Source of the DNA: Nesterenkonia cremea
GTDB taxonomy: Bacteria; Actinomycetota; Actinomycetes; Actinomycetales; Micrococcaceae
Direction: 5' to 3'
DNA: 64,000 bases
Assembly: GCF_014642675.1 (NCBI RefSeq)
Contig: NZ_BMIS01000002.1
Location: 124,001-188,000 of the forward strand
Made by a program: the position numbers and the translations under genes. The notes beneath the pieces are model-generated. The model was not told where the DNA came from. It was given only the letters and a program-made list of their open reading frames with translations, and made no database searches. This document shows, piece by piece, positions 52,437 through 63,765 of this stretch (within the stretch, counting starts at the first letter, position 1; each line of letters begins with the position of its first letter).

Positions 52437-53209
52437 AGACCGCTGACGCTATCGACCGGGCCAAGGCCGAGGGCCGCCGCGCCTTCATCGGCTACCTGCC
52501 CGCCTGCTATCCCGATCTGGCCACCAGTGTGGAGGCCGCCGTGCAGCTGGCGGAGAACGGCGCGGACATCATCGAGATCGGTGCTCCCTACTCGGACCCG
52601 GTCATGGACGGCCCGGTCATCCAGCAGGCCACCACGGAGGCGCTGGGCAACGGCTTCCGCATCGCGGAGCTCTTCGAGGTGGTCCGCCAGGTCACCGAGC
52701 GGACTGAGGCCGCCGTCGTCGTGATGATCTACTACAACCTGATCGACCGCATGGGTGCTGAGGAGTTCGCGCGCAGCCTGGCCGAGGCCGGGGGAGCGGG
52801 AGCCATCACCCCGGACCTCATCCCGGATGAGGCCGCCGACTGGATGGCCGCCACGGAGAAGTACGGTCTGGACCGCATCTTCCTGGCCGCCCCCACCTCC
52901 TCGCCGCAGCGTCTGCATCGCATCGCCGCAGACTCCCGGGGCTTCGTCTACGGGGTCTCGCTGATGGGCGTGACGGGTAAGCGCGCCGCTGTCTCCGACG
53001 CCGCCGAGCGCGTGGTCGAAGGCACCAAGGCCGCAGGCGCGGAGCGCGTGTGCGTGGGCCTGGGCGTCTCCACCCGTGAGCATGTCGAGGAGATCGGGCG
53101 CTACGCCGACGGTGTCATCGTGGGATCCGCACTGGTGGCCGCGCTGCGCGACGGCGGCCCTGAGGCAGTGGGCACGCTGACGGCCGAACTGACCGGGAGG
53201 TCTTCATGA
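52433..53209 (+). CDS. trpA: Tryptophan synthase alpha chain
   Basis: A 258-residue TIM barrel that cleaves indole-glycerol phosphate. [20 protein letters not shown] contains the catalytic Asp, [12 protein letters not shown] the region of the catalytic Glu found in other TrpA proteins (here Pro-Ala rather than TAG-Y), and [14 protein letters not shown] and [11 protein letters not shown] bind phosphate. It starts with the rare TTG at 52433, overlapping the trpB stop, with AGGAG seven bases upstream. The stop overlaps the transporter start. Confidence 0.93.
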   Translation: MKTADAIDRAKAEGRRAFIGYLPACYPDLATSVEAAVQLAENGADIIEIGAPYSDPVMDGPVIQQATTEALGNGFRIAELFEVVRQVTERTEAAVVVMIYYNLIDRMGAEEFARSLAEAGGAGAITPDLIPDEAADWMAATEKYGLDRIFLAAPTSSPQRLHRIAADSRGFVYGVSLMGVTGKRAAVSDAAERVVEGTKAAGAERVCVGLGVSTREHVEEIGRYADGVIVGSALVAALRDGGPEAVGTLTAELTGRSS

Positions 53210-54759
53210 GCCAGGAGGCATCAGCCCCGCAGCGCCCCCGACTGCGGGAGAGCTTCACGGGGCGGACCGCCTTCATCGTGGTGGCCGTCGGGTCAGCCGT
53301 CGGCCTGGGCAACATCTGGCGCTTCCCCTACGTCACCTATGAGAACGGCGGCGGCGCCTTCCTGATCCCGTATCTGGTGGCGCTGCTGACTGCGGGTCTG
53401 CCGATCCTGCTCTTCGACTATGCGATCGGCTACCGCTTCCGGGGATCTCCCCCGCTGGCCTTCAAACGGCTGCACCCCAAGGCTGAGGCCATCGGCTGGT
53501 TCCAGGTGGGCATCTGCTTCCTGATCGCCATCTACTACGCCGCCATCGTGGCCTGGGCCGCCATGTACACCTGGTTCTCACTGACCCAGGCCTGGGGCGA
53601 CGACGCCGCCGGCTTCTTCTTCGGCGAATACCTCCAGTACGACGAGGGCGGCACCGCCGGGACCGGAATCTCGGTGGACTTCGTGGCCCAGGTGGGCTGG
53701 CCGCTCATCGTGGTCTGGCTGATCCTGCTGGCCGCGCTGGCCGCAGGTGTGCGCAAGGGCATCACCCGGATCTCACTCATCGGCCTGCCGGTGCTTCTGC
53801 TCATGTTCGTGCTGCTGGTGGGCTACTCGCTGACCCTGGAGGGTGCGGTGGACGGCCTCAACGCGCTGTTCACCCCGGAGTGGTCCGCCCTGTCGGACCC
53901 GACCGTGTGGATCCAGGCCTACGGCCAGATCTTCTTCAGCCTGTCGGTGGGCTTCGGCATCATGATCACCTACGCCTCCTACCTGAAGAAGAGGTCCAAT
54001 GCCTCGGGCTCCGGTCTGGTGGTGGGCTTCTCCAACTCCTCCTTCGAGCTGCTGGCCGCCATCGGCGTCTTCGCCGCCCTGGGCTTCCTGGCCGCAGGCG
54101 CTCCGCTGGACGAGGTGGCGGAGTCCGGGCTGGGCCTGGCCTTCATCGCCTTCCCGACCATCATCGCCGAGGCCCCGGCCTCGGCCCTGCTGGGCGTGCT
54201 CTTCTTCGGCTCCCTGGCCATCGCCGGACTGACCTCGCTGATCTCCATCATGGAGGTCGTGGTCTCCTCGGTGAAGGACAAGACCGGCTGGTCCCGCCCG
54301 CTGGCAGTGGCCGTGGCCGGCGGCTCCGCCGCCGTGGTCTCGGTGACGCTGATCGGCGGCGTCTCCGGACTGACCATCCTGGATGTGGTGGACGCATTCT
54401 CCAACAACATCGGCATCGTCAGCGCCGCCCTGGTGGCCGTCTTCCTGGTGACCTGGGTGTTCCGCCGCATGGATGTGCTGGCCGAGGGACTCAACGCCTA
54501 CGGCTCCTTCCGTGTGGGCCCGGTGTGGAAGGCCCTGATCGGCGTCGTGCTGCCGGTGGTCCTGGGCTACCTGCTGATCCTGGATGTGCAGGACAAGGTC
54601 CAGAACGGCTATGAGGGCTATGACAGCTGGGTGCTGGGCACCTTCGGCTGGGGCGCCCTGGCGCTGATGCTCGTGCTGGCCGTGGGCATGAGCCTGCTGC
54701 GCTGGAACACCAGCTCAGCCATGCACCTGGAGAACCCCGAGACTGAGGAGGCCGCCTGA
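53206..54759 (+). CDS. NSS-family sodium-dependent amino-acid symporter (MetP/TnaT-like)
   Basis: A 517-residue neurotransmitter:sodium symporter with about twelve hydrophobic segments. VAVGSAVGLGNIWRFPYVTY in segment 1 and the unwound segment-6 region FFSLSVGFGIMITYASYLKK are Na+/substrate motifs. Related proteins carry methionine and alanine (MetP) or tryptophan (TnaT). It is translated directly after trpA (ATGA overlap) and before a MetS-like small subunit. Substrate is uncertain: the small subunit argues for methionine/alanine, the operon for tryptophan. Confidence 0.88.
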   Translation: MSQEASAPQRPRLRESFTGRTAFIVVAVGSAVGLGNIWRFPYVTYENGGGAFLIPYLVALLTAGLPILLFDYAIGYRFRGSPPLAFKRLHPKAEAIGWFQVGICFLIAIYYAAIVAWAAMYTWFSLTQAWGDDAAGFFFGEYLQYDEGGTAGTGISVDFVAQVGWPLIVVWLILLAALAAGVRKGITRISLIGLPVLLLMFVLLVGYSLTLEGAVDGLNALFTPEWSALSDPTVWIQAYGQIFFSLSVGFGIMITYASYLKKRSNASGSGLVVGFSNSSFELLAAIGVFAALGFLAAGAPLDEVAESGLGLAFIAFPTIIAEAPASALLGVLFFGSLAIAGLTSLISIMEVVVSSVKDKTGWSRPLAVAVAGGSAAVVSVTLIGGVSGLTILDVVDAFSNNIGIVSAALVAVFLVTWVFRRMDVLAEGLNAYGSFRVGPVWKALIGVVLPVVLGYLLILDVQDKVQNGYEGYDSWVLGTFGWGALALMLVLAVGMSLLRWNTSSAMHLENPETEEAA

Positions 54760-54863
54760 TGGATGCTGCTGCCGTCATCATGATGATCGTGGCTCTGGTG
54801 ACTGTCTGGGGAGGGCTGATCGGAGCGATCGTGCACCTGGCTCGGAACCCTGACGAATCCTGA
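54759..54863 (+). CDS. MetS-like small subunit of the NSS transporter
   Basis: A 34-residue single-pass protein: MDAAAVIMMIVALVTVWGG followed by LIGAIVHLARNPDES. Its length, the hydrophobic span, the WGG-I centre and the short polar end match the MetS family that is needed with MetP for methionine/alanine uptake. The ATG overlaps the transporter stop by one base. It is below the usual gene-length cutoff, so automatic annotation may miss it. Confidence 0.82.
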   Translation: MDAAAVIMMIVALVTVWGGLIGAIVHLARNPDES

Positions 54864-54886
54864 GAAACCCTCCGGGAGGAACTGAT

Positions 54887-55888
54887 ATGTTGACGGCCAT
54901 GATCACTGCTGGCTTCCCTGCACCACCCACCGACGGCGTCGACGTCTTCGGACCGTTGAGCATCTCCTTCTATGCCGTCTGCATCCTCATCGGTGCGGCT
55001 CTGGCGGTCTGGTTGGCCGGCAGGCTCTGGGAGTCCCGCGGGGGTACCAAGGAGAACGTCTTCGACGCCACCATCTGGGCAGTCCTGCTGGGCTTCCTCG
55101 GTGCGCGGCTGTACCACGTGATCACCTCGCCGGACGCGTACTTCGGCCCCGAGGGAGAGATCTCCCGGATCCCCGAGGTCTGGAACGGCGGCCTGAGCAT
55201 CATCGGCGCGGTGATCTTCGGCGCCCTCGGCGTCTGGATCGCCTGCCGCCGCTACGGCATCCGCTTCGGCGCCTTCACCGATGTGCTGGTGCCCGGCGTG
55301 CTGCTGGCCCAGGCCATCGGCCGCTGGGGCAACTGGTTCAACCAGGAGCTCTACGGCGCCCCGACCACCCTGCCCTGGGGCCTGGTCATCGACACCTCCC
55401 AGCGCCACCAGCCGCTGCCGCTGGGGGCGGGCTCCGAGACCGCCTTCCACCCGACCTTCTTCTACGAGTTCGCCTGGAACCTGATCGGCGTCGCCGTCCT
55501 GCTGTGGCTGTTCCAGCGCTTCCAGTTCAAGACCGGCCTGCTCACCTGGTCCTATGTGGCCTACTACGCGCTGGGCCGCTTCTGGATCGAGAGCCTGCGC
55601 TACGACGAGCTGGCCAAGTCCACGCAGTTCCCGCTGAGCGAGTTCGGCATCGACTGGCGTCTGAACCAGATCATCATGCTCGTGGTCTTCCTCATCGCGA
55701 TGGTCATGCTGGCTCGCCTGTGGTCCCAGCGTCCGCGCACCGATGAGGAGCTGCAGGAGGAGCTGCGCATCTACCTCACCGAGGAGGAGAAGAAGTCCGA
55801 CGACTCCGAGACCGAGGACGTGGGCGAGGAGGAGGAAGAGGGCTCTGACGATGACTCCGAGACCTCTTCATCATCTTCCACATCCTGA
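54887..55888 (+). CDS. lgt: Prolipoprotein diacylglyceryl transferase
   Basis: A 333-residue membrane enzyme that moves diacylglycerol from phosphatidylglycerol to the lipobox cysteine, before LspA acts. About seven membrane segments carry the family motifs: SFYAVCILIG, LGARLYHVI, the essential GRWGNWFNQELYG signature, and HPTFFYEFAWNL. The C-terminal 50 residues form an acidic Glu/Asp tail ending in a serine run, an extension unusual for enterobacterial Lgt. GGGAGGAA lies before the ATG. Confidence 0.95.
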   Translation: MLTAMITAGFPAPPTDGVDVFGPLSISFYAVCILIGAALAVWLAGRLWESRGGTKENVFDATIWAVLLGFLGARLYHVITSPDAYFGPEGEISRIPEVWNGGLSIIGAVIFGALGVWIACRRYGIRFGAFTDVLVPGVLLAQAIGRWGNWFNQELYGAPTTLPWGLVIDTSQRHQPLPLGAGSETAFHPTFFYEFAWNLIGVAVLLWLFQRFQFKTGLLTWSYVAYYALGRFWIESLRYDELAKSTQFPLSEFGIDWRLNQIIMLVVFLIAMVMLARLWSQRPRTDEELQEELRIYLTEEEKKSDDSETEDVGEEEEEGSDDDSETSSSSSTS

Positions 55889-55899
55889 GATTCGATTTG

Positions 55900-55920
55900 C
55901 CTCACCCGTCCCGGGCGAGG
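55900..55920 (+). terminator. Weak hairpin after lgt
   Basis: CCTCACCCG (55900-55908) and CGGGCGAGG (55912-55920) pair with one A-C mismatch and a TCC loop; no T-run. TAGACT at 55954-55959 is a possible -10 for gltB. Confidence 0.35.
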
Positions 55921-56059
55921 AGGATAAATCTGATCAGGAGCCGCAAGGAAGCGTAGACTGGGCTAGACCCGTGCCCGAATGCTCCGAAGACTTGAGGGAG
56001 TCGCACCCACCGTCGTCCCCTCCCCATCGCCGTTCGCATGCGGAGGAAGGAATAGCGCC

Positions 56060-59000
56060 ATGTCCGCTGAGGTCCTGTCTGATGAGAATGTCATCAGCCC
56101 CTTTGTGCGCTTTGCCGCCTATCCCGAGAAGGCGGGTCTCTACGACCCGGCCAATGAGCACGAGAACTGCGGCATGGCCGCCATCGCCACACTGCGTGGC
56201 GAGCCGGGCCATGACATCGTCGACCACGCCCTGGTCGCGCTGCGCAACCTGGAGCACCGAGGAGCTGTGGGTGGTGACGTCGGCACCGGTGACGGTGCGG
56301 GCCTGCTGACCCAGATCCCCGATGAGTTCTTCCGCGCCGTGGTGGACTTCGACCTGCCCGCAGCAGGGGAGTACGCCGCCGGCACCGCCTTCCTGCCGCA
56401 GTCTTCCGCCGAGCGCGAGCAGATGGCCTCCTCCCTGGAGGACATGGTCGGTGAGCAGGGCCTGAAGGTCCTGGGCTGGCGAGAGGTCCCCATCGACTCC
56501 TCGATGATCGGCACGCTGGCCAAGGAGTCCATGCCGCACTTCCGGCAGCTCTTCCTGGCCCTGGCCGATGAAGACTCCCCGGAGTTTCAGGAGTCCGCCT
56601 CCGGGTCCTTGGACCAGCGGGCCTGGCGCCTGCGCAAGCGTGCGCAGAACCGCCTGGGCGTCTACTTCCCCTCGCTGTCCTCGCAGACCATCGTCTATAA
56701 GGGCATGCTGAGCACTGCGCAGCTGGAGCCGTTCTTCCCGGACCTCTCAGACCAGCGCTTCAAGACCACGTTGGGCATCGTCCATTCACGGTTCTCCACC
56801 AACACCTTCCCGTCCTGGCCGCTGGCGCAGCCCATGCGCAACATCGCCCACAACGGCGAGATCAACACGGTCAAGGGCAACCGGAACTGGATGCGTGCTC
56901 GTCAGTCCATGATGTCCTCGGAGCTGCTGGGGGAGGACCCGGAGTACCTCTTCCCGATCTGCACCCCGGGCGCCTCGGACTCCGCCTCCTTCGACGAGGC
57001 CGCCGAGCTGCTCATGCTCTCCGGGCGCCCCCTGTCCCAGGCCATGCGGATGATGATCCCGGAGGCCTGGGAGAACCACAGCACCATGGACCCGAACCTG
57101 CGGGCCTTCTACCGCTACCACTCCATGCTCATGGAGGCCTGGGACGGCCCGGCCGCCATCGCCTTCTCTGACGGTAGGCAGGTCGGTGCGGTGCTGGACC
57201 GCAACGGTCTGCGCCCGGCCCGCTATTGGGTCACCGACGACGGCCTGGTGGTCATGTCCTCAGAGGTGGGCGTCATCGACATCGAGCCCTCCACCGTGGT
57301 CCGCAAGGGCCGCGTGGCACCGGGCATGATGTTCCTGCTCGACACCGTCGAGGGACGCATCATCGAGGATGACGAGATCAAGTCCGAGTTCGCCTCCGCC
57401 CAGCCCTGGCAGGACTGGGTGGATGAGAACCTGATCGATCTCAAGGAGCTGCCCGAGCGCCTGCACGTCCGCCATCCGGCGGAGTCCGTGCGGCTGCGCC
57501 AGCAGACCTTCGGCTACACCCACGAGGAGCTCAAGGTCCTGATCGGCCCGATGGCCTCCACCGGCGCCGAGCCGTTGGGTGCCATGGGGACCGACACCCC
57601 GATCGCTGTGCTGGCCGACCGCCCGCGGCTGCTCTTCGACTACTTCATCCAGAGCTTCGCCCAGGTGACCAATCCGCCGCTGGACGCCATCCGCGAGGAG
57701 CTGGTGACCTCACTGGGCCTGCACATCGGGCCCAACGGCAACCTGCTGACCAATGACCAGGTCAAGGCCAAGCAGGTGGCCCTGGACTTCCCGGTGATCG
57801 ACAACGATCAGCTGGCCAAGATCTCCAACATCCGCAACGACGAAGGCCAGAAGATCGCGATGAAGGTCCGCGGCCTCTACCGGGTGGGCAGCTCCGAGGA
57901 GGAGTTCCGCCAGCGGATCCGCGAGATCTGTGAGAAGGTCTCGGCCGCGGTGAACCGCGGAGTCAGCTACATCGTGATCTCCGACCGCGACTCCAATGCG
58001 CAGTGGGCCCCGATCCCGTCGATGCTGCTGCTCTCGGCCATCCACCACCACCTGCTGAAGTCGGCCAACCGCACCCGTGCCTCGCTCATCGTGGAGGCCG
58101 GTGACGTGCGCGAAGTCCACCATGTCGCCTGCCTGATCGGCTACGGCGCAGCAGCGGTGAACCCCTACCTGGCCATGGAGACCGCAGAGGACATGGTCCG
58201 CCGCGGCGAGATCAACAACGTCTCCGAGTCCCAAGCGGTGCACAACCTGCTCACCGCACTGGGCAAGGGTGTGCTGAAGATCATGTCCAAGATGGGCATC
58301 TCCACGGTGGCCTCCTACTGCGGCGCCCAGACCTTCGAGGCTGTGGGCCTGGCCCAGCACGTGGTGGACCAGTACTTCTCCGGCACACACTCGCCCATGG
58401 GCGGCGTCGGGCTGGATATCCTGACCAAAGAGATCCAGGAGCGCCACGCCAAGGCCTATCCGCCGGACGGCAACGATCTGGGCCGCGGGGACGAGCTGGA
58501 GGTCGGCGGCGAGTACCAGTGGCGCCGCGAGGGCCCGCCGCATCTGTTCAACCCGGAGACCGTCTTCAAGCTGCAGCACTCCACGAAGTCGCGCCGCTAC
58601 GACATCTTCAAGCAGTACACCGAGTCCGTGGACGAGCAGTCCGAGGCGCTGATGACCCTGCGTGGGCTGCTGAAGTTCAAGGCCAAGCGGGATCCCATCC
58701 CGATCAGCGAGGTCGAGCCGGTCTCCGAGATCGTCAAGCGCTTCAACACCGGTGCGATGAGCTACGGCTCCATCTCCCAGGAGGCGCACGAGACCCTGGC
58801 TGTGGCCATGAACCGGCTGAAGGCACGCTCCAACACCGGTGAGGGCGGCGAACACCCGGCCCGCCTGGTGGATCCGGAGCGCCGCAGCGCGATCAAGCAG
58901 ATCGCCTCGGGCCGCTTCGGCGTGACCAGCCAGTACCTGACCCACGCAGACGACCTGCAGATCAAGATGGCCCAGGGAGCCAAGCCCGGTGAGGGCGGCC

Positions 59001-60676
59001 AGCTCATGGGCAAGAAGGTCTACCCCTGGGTGGCCGAGACCCGTCACTCCACCCCCGGCGTGTCCCTGGTGTCCCCGCCGCCGCACCACGACATCTACTC
59101 CATCGAGGATCTCGCACAGCTGATCTATGACCTGAAGCGTTCCAACACCGACGCCCGGGTCCACGTGAAGCTGGTCGCGCTCAACGGTGTGGGCACTGTG
59201 GCCGCCGGTGTGACCAAGGCGAAGGCCGACGTCGTGCTGATCTCCGGCCATGACGGCGGCACCGGCGCCAGCCCGCTGAACTCGTTGAAACATGCCGGCG
59301 CCCCCTGGGAGCTCGGCCTGGCCGAGGCTCAGCAGACGCTGATGCTCAACGGTCTGCGCGAGCGCGTCACCGTGCAGGTGGACGGTCAGCTCAAGACCGG
59401 CCGCGATGTGGTGATCTCCGCGCTGCTGGGCGCTGAGGAGTACGGCTTCGCCACCGCCCCGCTGGTGGTCTCGGGCTGCATCATGATGCGCGTCTGCCAT
59501 CTGGACACCTGCCCGGTGGGTGTGGCCACGCAGAACCCCACGCTGCGTGAGCGTTACACCGGCCAGGCCGACCACGTGGTCAACTTCTTCGAGTTCGTGG
59601 CCCAGGAGGTGCGCGAGTACCTGGCGGAGCTCGGCTTCCGCAGCCTGGACGAGGCCATCGGCCACATCGACTCCCTGGACATGGACGATGCCAAGCGGCA
59701 TTGGAAGACCGAGGGGCTGGACCTGGACTCCGTGCTCGGCGGCTACGACCCCGAGGACCCGGTGACCTCGCAGATGCTGCGGCGCACCGCAGGACAGGAC
59801 CATGAGCTGGAGAAGCACTTCGACATGGCGCTGATCGAGCAGGCTCAGGCGGCCATCCGCCAGGGCCAGCCGGTGCACCTGGAGTCCAAGGTGATCAACA
59901 CCGACCGTTCCGTGGGCACTATGCTCGGCCATGAGGTCACCAAGGCCCAGGGCCTGAGCACGTTGGAGAACAACACCATCACCGTGGACCTGCATGGGGA
60001 GGCCGGCCAGTCACTGGGCGCCTTCCTGCCCCACGGTGTGACGCTGCGGCTCTCCGGCGATGCCAACGACTATGTCGGCAAGGGCCTCTCTGGCGGACGG
60101 ATCGTGGTCCACCCGGATCCGGCCGCGCCGCTGACTGCGGAGGACAACGTGATCGCCGGCAACGTGCTGGGCTACGGCGCGACCTCCGGCGAGATGTTCC
60201 TGCGTGGCCAGGTCGGCGAGCGCTTCCTGGTCCGCAACTCCGGTGTGACCGCAGTGGTGGAGGGCATCGGCGACCACGGCTGTGAGTACATGACCGGCGG
60301 TCAGACGCTGATCATCGGCCCCACCGGCCGGAACTTCGGCGCCGGCATGTCCGGCGGCACCGCCTTCGTCCTGGACTTCGAAGAGCAGAAGCTCAACGCT
60401 CAGGCACGGACCAAGGGCGATCTGCTGCTGCTGACCCCGGATGAGGAGGACCGGCAGATCGTGCTGGACCTGCTGCGTCGGCATGTCGAGGAGACCGGTT
60501 CCGAGGTGGCCGAGCGGCTGCTGGCCGATCCTGATGACACTTTCTCACGCATCACCAAGGTGCTCCCGCGCGACTACGACGCCGTGCTGCGCGCCCGGTC
60601 CGAGGCCCTGGATGAGGGCATGGACCCCGACAGCGATGAGGCATGGCAGAAGATCCTGGAGGTGACCCGTGGCTGA
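56060..60676 (+). CDS. gltB: Glutamate synthase large subunit
   Basis: A 1538-residue enzyme that makes two glutamates from glutamine and 2-oxoglutarate with GltD. A 36-residue propeptide ends before Cys37 of [12 protein letters not shown], the glutaminase nucleophile; [18 protein letters not shown] follows. The central domain leads to the FMN-binding synthase domain ([25 protein letters not shown]) and the 3Fe-4S cluster [12 protein letters not shown] (Cys1140, 1146, 1151); GxGxG beta-helix repeats end the protein. The start at 56060 has GGAGGAAGG upstream. A 27-codon upstream extension was rejected. Confidence 0.96.
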   Translation: MSAEVLSDENVISPFVRFAAYPEKAGLYDPANEHENCGMAAIATLRGEPGHDIVDHALVALRNLEHRGAVGGDVGTGDGAGLLTQIPDEFFRAVVDFDLPAAGEYAAGTAFLPQSSAEREQMASSLEDMVGEQGLKVLGWREVPIDSSMIGTLAKESMPHFRQLFLALADEDSPEFQESASGSLDQRAWRLRKRAQNRLGVYFPSLSSQTIVYKGMLSTAQLEPFFPDLSDQRFKTTLGIVHSRFSTNTFPSWPLAQPMRNIAHNGEINTVKGNRNWMRARQSMMSSELLGEDPEYLFPICTPGASDSASFDEAAELLMLSGRPLSQAMRMMIPEAWENHSTMDPNLRAFYRYHSMLMEAWDGPAAIAFSDGRQVGAVLDRNGLRPARYWVTDDGLVVMSSEVGVIDIEPSTVVRKGRVAPGMMFLLDTVEGRIIEDDEIKSEFASAQPWQDWVDENLIDLKELPERLHVRHPAESVRLRQQTFGYTHEELKVLIGPMASTGAEPLGAMGTDTPIAVLADRPRLLFDYFIQSFAQVTNPPLDAIREELVTSLGLHIGPNGNLLTNDQVKAKQVALDFPVIDNDQLAKISNIRNDEGQKIAMKVRGLYRVGSSEEEFRQRIREICEKVSAAVNRGVSYIVISDRDSNAQWAPIPSMLLLSAIHHHLLKSANRTRASLIVEAGDVREVHHVACLIGYGAAAVNPYLAMETAEDMVRRGEINNVSESQAVHNLLTALGKGVLKIMSKMGISTVASYCGAQTFEAVGLAQHVVDQYFSGTHSPMGGVGLDILTKEIQERHAKAYPPDGNDLGRGDELEVGGEYQWRREGPPHLFNPETVFKLQHSTKSRRYDIFKQYTESVDEQSEALMTLRGLLKFKAKRDPIPISEVEPVSEIVKRFNTGAMSYGSISQEAHETLAVAMNRLKARSNTGEGGEHPARLVDPERRSAIKQIASGRFGVTSQYLTHADDLQIKMAQGAKPGEGGQLMGKKVYPWVAETRHSTPGVSLVSPPPHHDIYSIEDLAQLIYDLKRSNTDARVHVKLVALNGVGTVAAGVTKAKADVVLISGHDGGTGASPLNSLKHAGAPWELGLAEAQQTLMLNGLRERVTVQVDGQLKTGRDVVISALLGAEEYGFATAPLVVSGCIMMRVCHLDTCPVGVATQNPTLRERYTGQADHVVNFFEFVAQEVREYLAELGFRSLDEAIGHIDSLDMDDAKRHWKTEGLDLDSVLGGYDPEDPVTSQMLRRTAGQDHELEKHFDMALIEQAQAAIRQGQPVHLESKVINTDRSVGTMLGHEVTKAQGLSTLENNTITVDLHGEAGQSLGAFLPHGVTLRLSGDANDYVGKGLSGGRIVVHPDPAAPLTAEDNVIAGNVLGYGATSGEMFLRGQVGERFLVRNSGVTAVVEGIGDHGCEYMTGGQTLIIGPTGRNFGAGMSGGTAFVLDFEEQKLNAQARTKGDLLLLTPDEEDRQIVLDLLRRHVEETGSEVAERLLADPDDTFSRITKVLPRDYDAVLRARSEALDEGMDPDSDEAWQKILEVTRG

Positions 60677-62135
60677 TCCGCGCGGCTTTCTGAAACATCG
60701 TGAGCGTCAGAGCAGGCCCTCACGCCCGGTTCCGGTGCGCATCATGGACTTCAACGAGGTCTATGAGCGCAATGAGCGGGGCCTGGTCCAGACCCAGGCC
60801 AGCCGGTGCATGGACTGCGGCATCCCGTTCTGCCACACCGGCTGTCCGCTGGGGAACCTGATCCCCGAGTGGAACGACCTGATCTGGCGGGACCAGTGGG
60901 AGGAGGCCTCCTCCCGACTGCATATGACCAACAACTTCCCAGAGTTCACCGGACGGGTCTGCCCCGCTCCCTGTGAGACCTCCTGCGTGTTGGGCATCAA
61001 CCAGCCGGCGGTGACCATCAAGCAGTCTGAGGTGGAGATCGCCGATGAGGCCATCTCCCGCGGCTATGTGGAGCCGGTGCTGCCACAGCGGCTGACCGGC
61101 AAGACCGTGGCCGTGGTCGGCTCGGGCCCGGCCGGCCTGGCCGCCGCCCAGCAGCTGACCCGCGCCGGTCACACGGTGGCCGTCTATGAGCGTGACGACC
61201 GCCTGGGCGGACTGTTGCGTTATGGCATCCCTGACTTCAAGATGGAGAAGCAGCACGTCGACTTCCGCATCGACCAGATGCAGACCGAAGGCACGCGCTT
61301 CTACACCTCCACCGAGATCGGTGCGGACATCACCTGGGATTCCCTGGGGGAGAGCTATGATGCCGTCGTCGTGGCCACCGGCGCCATGGTCCCGCGCGAC
61401 CTGCCGGTCCAGGGCCGCGGCCTGAGCGGTGTGCATTTCGCCATGGAGTACCTGGTGCAGTCCAATAAGGCGGTGGCCGGAGACGAGGTCCCGGACCAGA
61501 TACACGCCGAGGGCAAGCATGTGGTCGTCCTGGGCGGGGGCGACACCGGTGCCGACTGCATCGGCACCGCCCACCGCCACGGCGCGAAGTCGGTGACCAC
61601 ACTGGCCATCGGCAAGGAGCTGCCCACGCAGCGTCCCGAGCATGAGCCCTGGCCCATGGACCCGCGGGTCTTCGAGGTCTCCAGCGCCCATGAGGAGGGC
61701 GGTGAGGTGAAGTGGCTGGCCTCCACGGTGGAGATGCTCGGCGATGAGAACGGCAACGTCCGTGCGCTCAAGGTGGCCGAGACCCAGTACAACGAGGACG
61801 GCTCCCGCACGCCCAAGCCGGGCACGGAGAAGGAGATCCCTGCGGATCTGGTCCTGCTGGCCCTGGGCTTCACCGGAGCCGAGCAGCAGACCCTGACCTC
61901 GCAGCTGGACGTGGAGTTCGCCAAGCGCGGCAACATCGAGCGCGCGGAGGACTACCAGACCAATGTTGAGGGTGTGTTCTCGGTGGGCGATGCCGGCCGC
62001 GGAGCCTCCCTGGTGGTCTGGGCGATCGCTGAGGGCCGGGCCGTGGCCAAGGAGGTCGACGAGTTCCTCGAGGGCTCCTCGCGGCTGCCGGCTCCGGTCA
62101 AGCCCAGCGACCAGCCGATTTCCCTGTCTGCTTGA
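60669..62135 (+). CDS. gltD: Glutamate synthase small subunit
   Basis: A 488-residue NADPH-dependent partner of GltB. The N-terminus binds two 4Fe-4S clusters ([20 protein letters not shown] and [13 protein letters not shown]). [15 protein letters not shown] binds FAD and [18 protein letters not shown] binds [23 protein letters not shown] is the second FAD contact. GTG at 60669 overlaps the end of gltB by eight bases. Regulation is not visible here. Confidence 0.96.
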   Translation: MADPRGFLKHRERQSRPSRPVPVRIMDFNEVYERNERGLVQTQASRCMDCGIPFCHTGCPLGNLIPEWNDLIWRDQWEEASSRLHMTNNFPEFTGRVCPAPCETSCVLGINQPAVTIKQSEVEIADEAISRGYVEPVLPQRLTGKTVAVVGSGPAGLAAAQQLTRAGHTVAVYERDDRLGGLLRYGIPDFKMEKQHVDFRIDQMQTEGTRFYTSTEIGADITWDSLGESYDAVVVATGAMVPRDLPVQGRGLSGVHFAMEYLVQSNKAVAGDEVPDQIHAEGKHVVVLGGGDTGADCIGTAHRHGAKSVTTLAIGKELPTQRPEHEPWPMDPRVFEVSSAHEEGGEVKWLASTVEMLGDENGNVRALKVAETQYNEDGSRTPKPGTEKEIPADLVLLALGFTGAEQQTLTSQLDVEFAKRGNIERAEDYQTNVEGVFSVGDAGRGASLVVWAIAEGRAVAKEVDEFLEGSSRLPAPVKPSDQPISLSA

Positions 62136-62229
62136 TAGGGTCGTGCTGAAAGACACACTGGCCCAGCGTCGTGCCGGAACTTTCTGAGACATCACCCCTC
62201 GAAGCAATCCGGAAAAGACAAGGTGAGGC

Positions 62230-63747
62230 ATGAGACACGCCAAGATCGTCGCGACCTTCGGGCCGGCTACTGCCGGCTATGAGATAACCCGCCAGCTCAT
62301 CGAAGCAGGCGTCGACGTCGCACGGGTGAATATGAGCCACGGCGACTACACCGTCCACGAGGCGACCTACAACACCGTGCGCGAGGTCTCCAAGGATCTG
62401 CGCAAGGCAGTGGCGCTCTTCGCTGACCTGCAGGGTCCGAAGATCCGCCTGGGTCGCTTCGAAGACGATGCCAAACATGAGCTGGCGGTGGGCGACCGGT
62501 TCACCATCACCACAGAGGACATCAAGGGGACCAAGGAGCGGTGCTCCACCACCCTGAAGACTCTGACCCAGGACGTCGCCCCCGGCGACACCCTGCTGAT
62601 CGATGACGGCAAGGTCTCGCTGCAGGCCCTGGAGGTCACCGACACCGATGTGATCACCGAGGTGGTCGTGCCGGGCCCGGTCTCCAACAACAAGGGGATC
62701 AACCTGCCCGGAGTCGCCGTCTCCGTCCCTGCGCTCTCGGAGAAGGATGAGGAGGACCTGCGCTGGGCCCTGCGCACCGGCTTCGACATGATCGCGCTGA
62801 GCTTCGTCCGCGACGCCGCCGACATCGAGGCCGTGCACCGCATCATGGATGAGGAGGGCCGCCGCGTCCCCGTCATCGCCAAGGTCGAGAAGCCACAGGC
62901 CGTGGATGCGCTTCAGGACATCGTGGACGCCTTCGACGCCATCATGGTCGCCCGCGGCGATCTGGGTGTGGAGCTTCCGCTGGAGGAGGTCCCGGTGGTG
63001 CAGAAGCGAGCTGTGGAGCTCGCCCGCCGCTGGGCCAAGCCGGTCATCGTGGCCACCCAGGTCCTGGAGTCCATGATCGACAACCCGCGCCCCACCCGTG
63101 CGGAGGCCTCTGACTGCGCCAACGCAGTCCTCGACGGCGCCGATGCGGTCATGCTCTCCGGTGAGACCTCTGTGGGCAGGTACCCGGTCCGCACGGTGGA
63201 GACCATGTCCAACATCATCCGGACCACTGAGGTGAAGGGTCTGGAGCGCATCCCGCAGCTGGGCACCCGCCCCAAGACCCGCGGCGGTGCGATCACCCGT
63301 GCGGCCAACGAGATCGCCGAGACCCTGGAGATCGACTACCTGGCCACCTTCACCCGGTCGGGCGATTCGGCCCGGCGGCTGTCCCGGCTGCGCCCGATGC
63401 AGCCTGTCTTCGCCTTCACCCACGTGGAGCACACCCACAACGTCCTCTGCCTGAGCTGGGGCGTGCAGCCCCGCTGGGTGGACTTCGCCGGGCACACCGA
63501 TGAGATGACCGCCCAGGTGGACCAACAGCTGCTGGAGGAGGGCATCGCTCAGCCGGACGACCTGGTGGTCATCGCAGCCGGTTCGCCTCCGGGCCAGGCC
63601 GGCACCACCAATATGCTCAAGGTGCACCGCATCGGTGACCTGCCCGAGAACCAGGACATCGAGTCGCTGCGCCGCGGCGATGTGCCGCCTCCGAACAAGG
63701 AGCCGGTGGGGCCCTGGCCCGCTCAGAGTGCCGCAAGTGCGCGATAG
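62230..63747 (+). CDS. pyk: Pyruvate kinase
   Basis: A 505-residue glycolytic enzyme making pyruvate and ATP from phosphoenolpyruvate. The barrel begins RHAKIVATFGPA, LFADLQGPKIRLGRF and VIAKVEKPQAVD follow, the catalytic metal-binding MVARGDLGVELPLEEVP is central, and KPVIVATQVLESMI closes the active site; the C-terminal domain starts near AITRAANEIAET. ATQVLESM replaces the usual ATQMLESM. AAGGTGAGG precedes the ATG. TAGGGT (62137-62142) is a candidate -10, with a leader of about 80 nt. Confidence 0.97.
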   Translation: MRHAKIVATFGPATAGYEITRQLIEAGVDVARVNMSHGDYTVHEATYNTVREVSKDLRKAVALFADLQGPKIRLGRFEDDAKHELAVGDRFTITTEDIKGTKERCSTTLKTLTQDVAPGDTLLIDDGKVSLQALEVTDTDVITEVVVPGPVSNNKGINLPGVAVSVPALSEKDEEDLRWALRTGFDMIALSFVRDAADIEAVHRIMDEEGRRVPVIAKVEKPQAVDALQDIVDAFDAIMVARGDLGVELPLEEVPVVQKRAVELARRWAKPVIVATQVLESMIDNPRPTRAEASDCANAVLDGADAVMLSGETSVGRYPVRTVETMSNIIRTTEVKGLERIPQLGTRPKTRGGAITRAANEIAETLEIDYLATFTRSGDSARRLSRLRPMQPVFAFTHVEHTHNVLCLSWGVQPRWVDFAGHTDEMTAQVDQQLLEEGIAQPDDLVVIAAGSPPGQAGTTNMLKVHRIGDLPENQDIESLRRGDVPPPNKEPVGPWPAQSAASAR

Positions 63748-63765
63748 ACAGCAGAACAGCTGATT

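Noticed and set aside
55979..56059. 27-residue extension of GltB
   Set aside because: A strong GGAGGAAGG site precedes the ATG at 56060, and the shorter start gives a normal propeptide before the catalytic Cys.
57710..59995. Long open frame (761 codons) opposite gltB
   Set aside because: It is antisense to a fully conserved glutamate synthase gene, has no recognisable motif, and such frames are expected opposite high-GC coding DNA.
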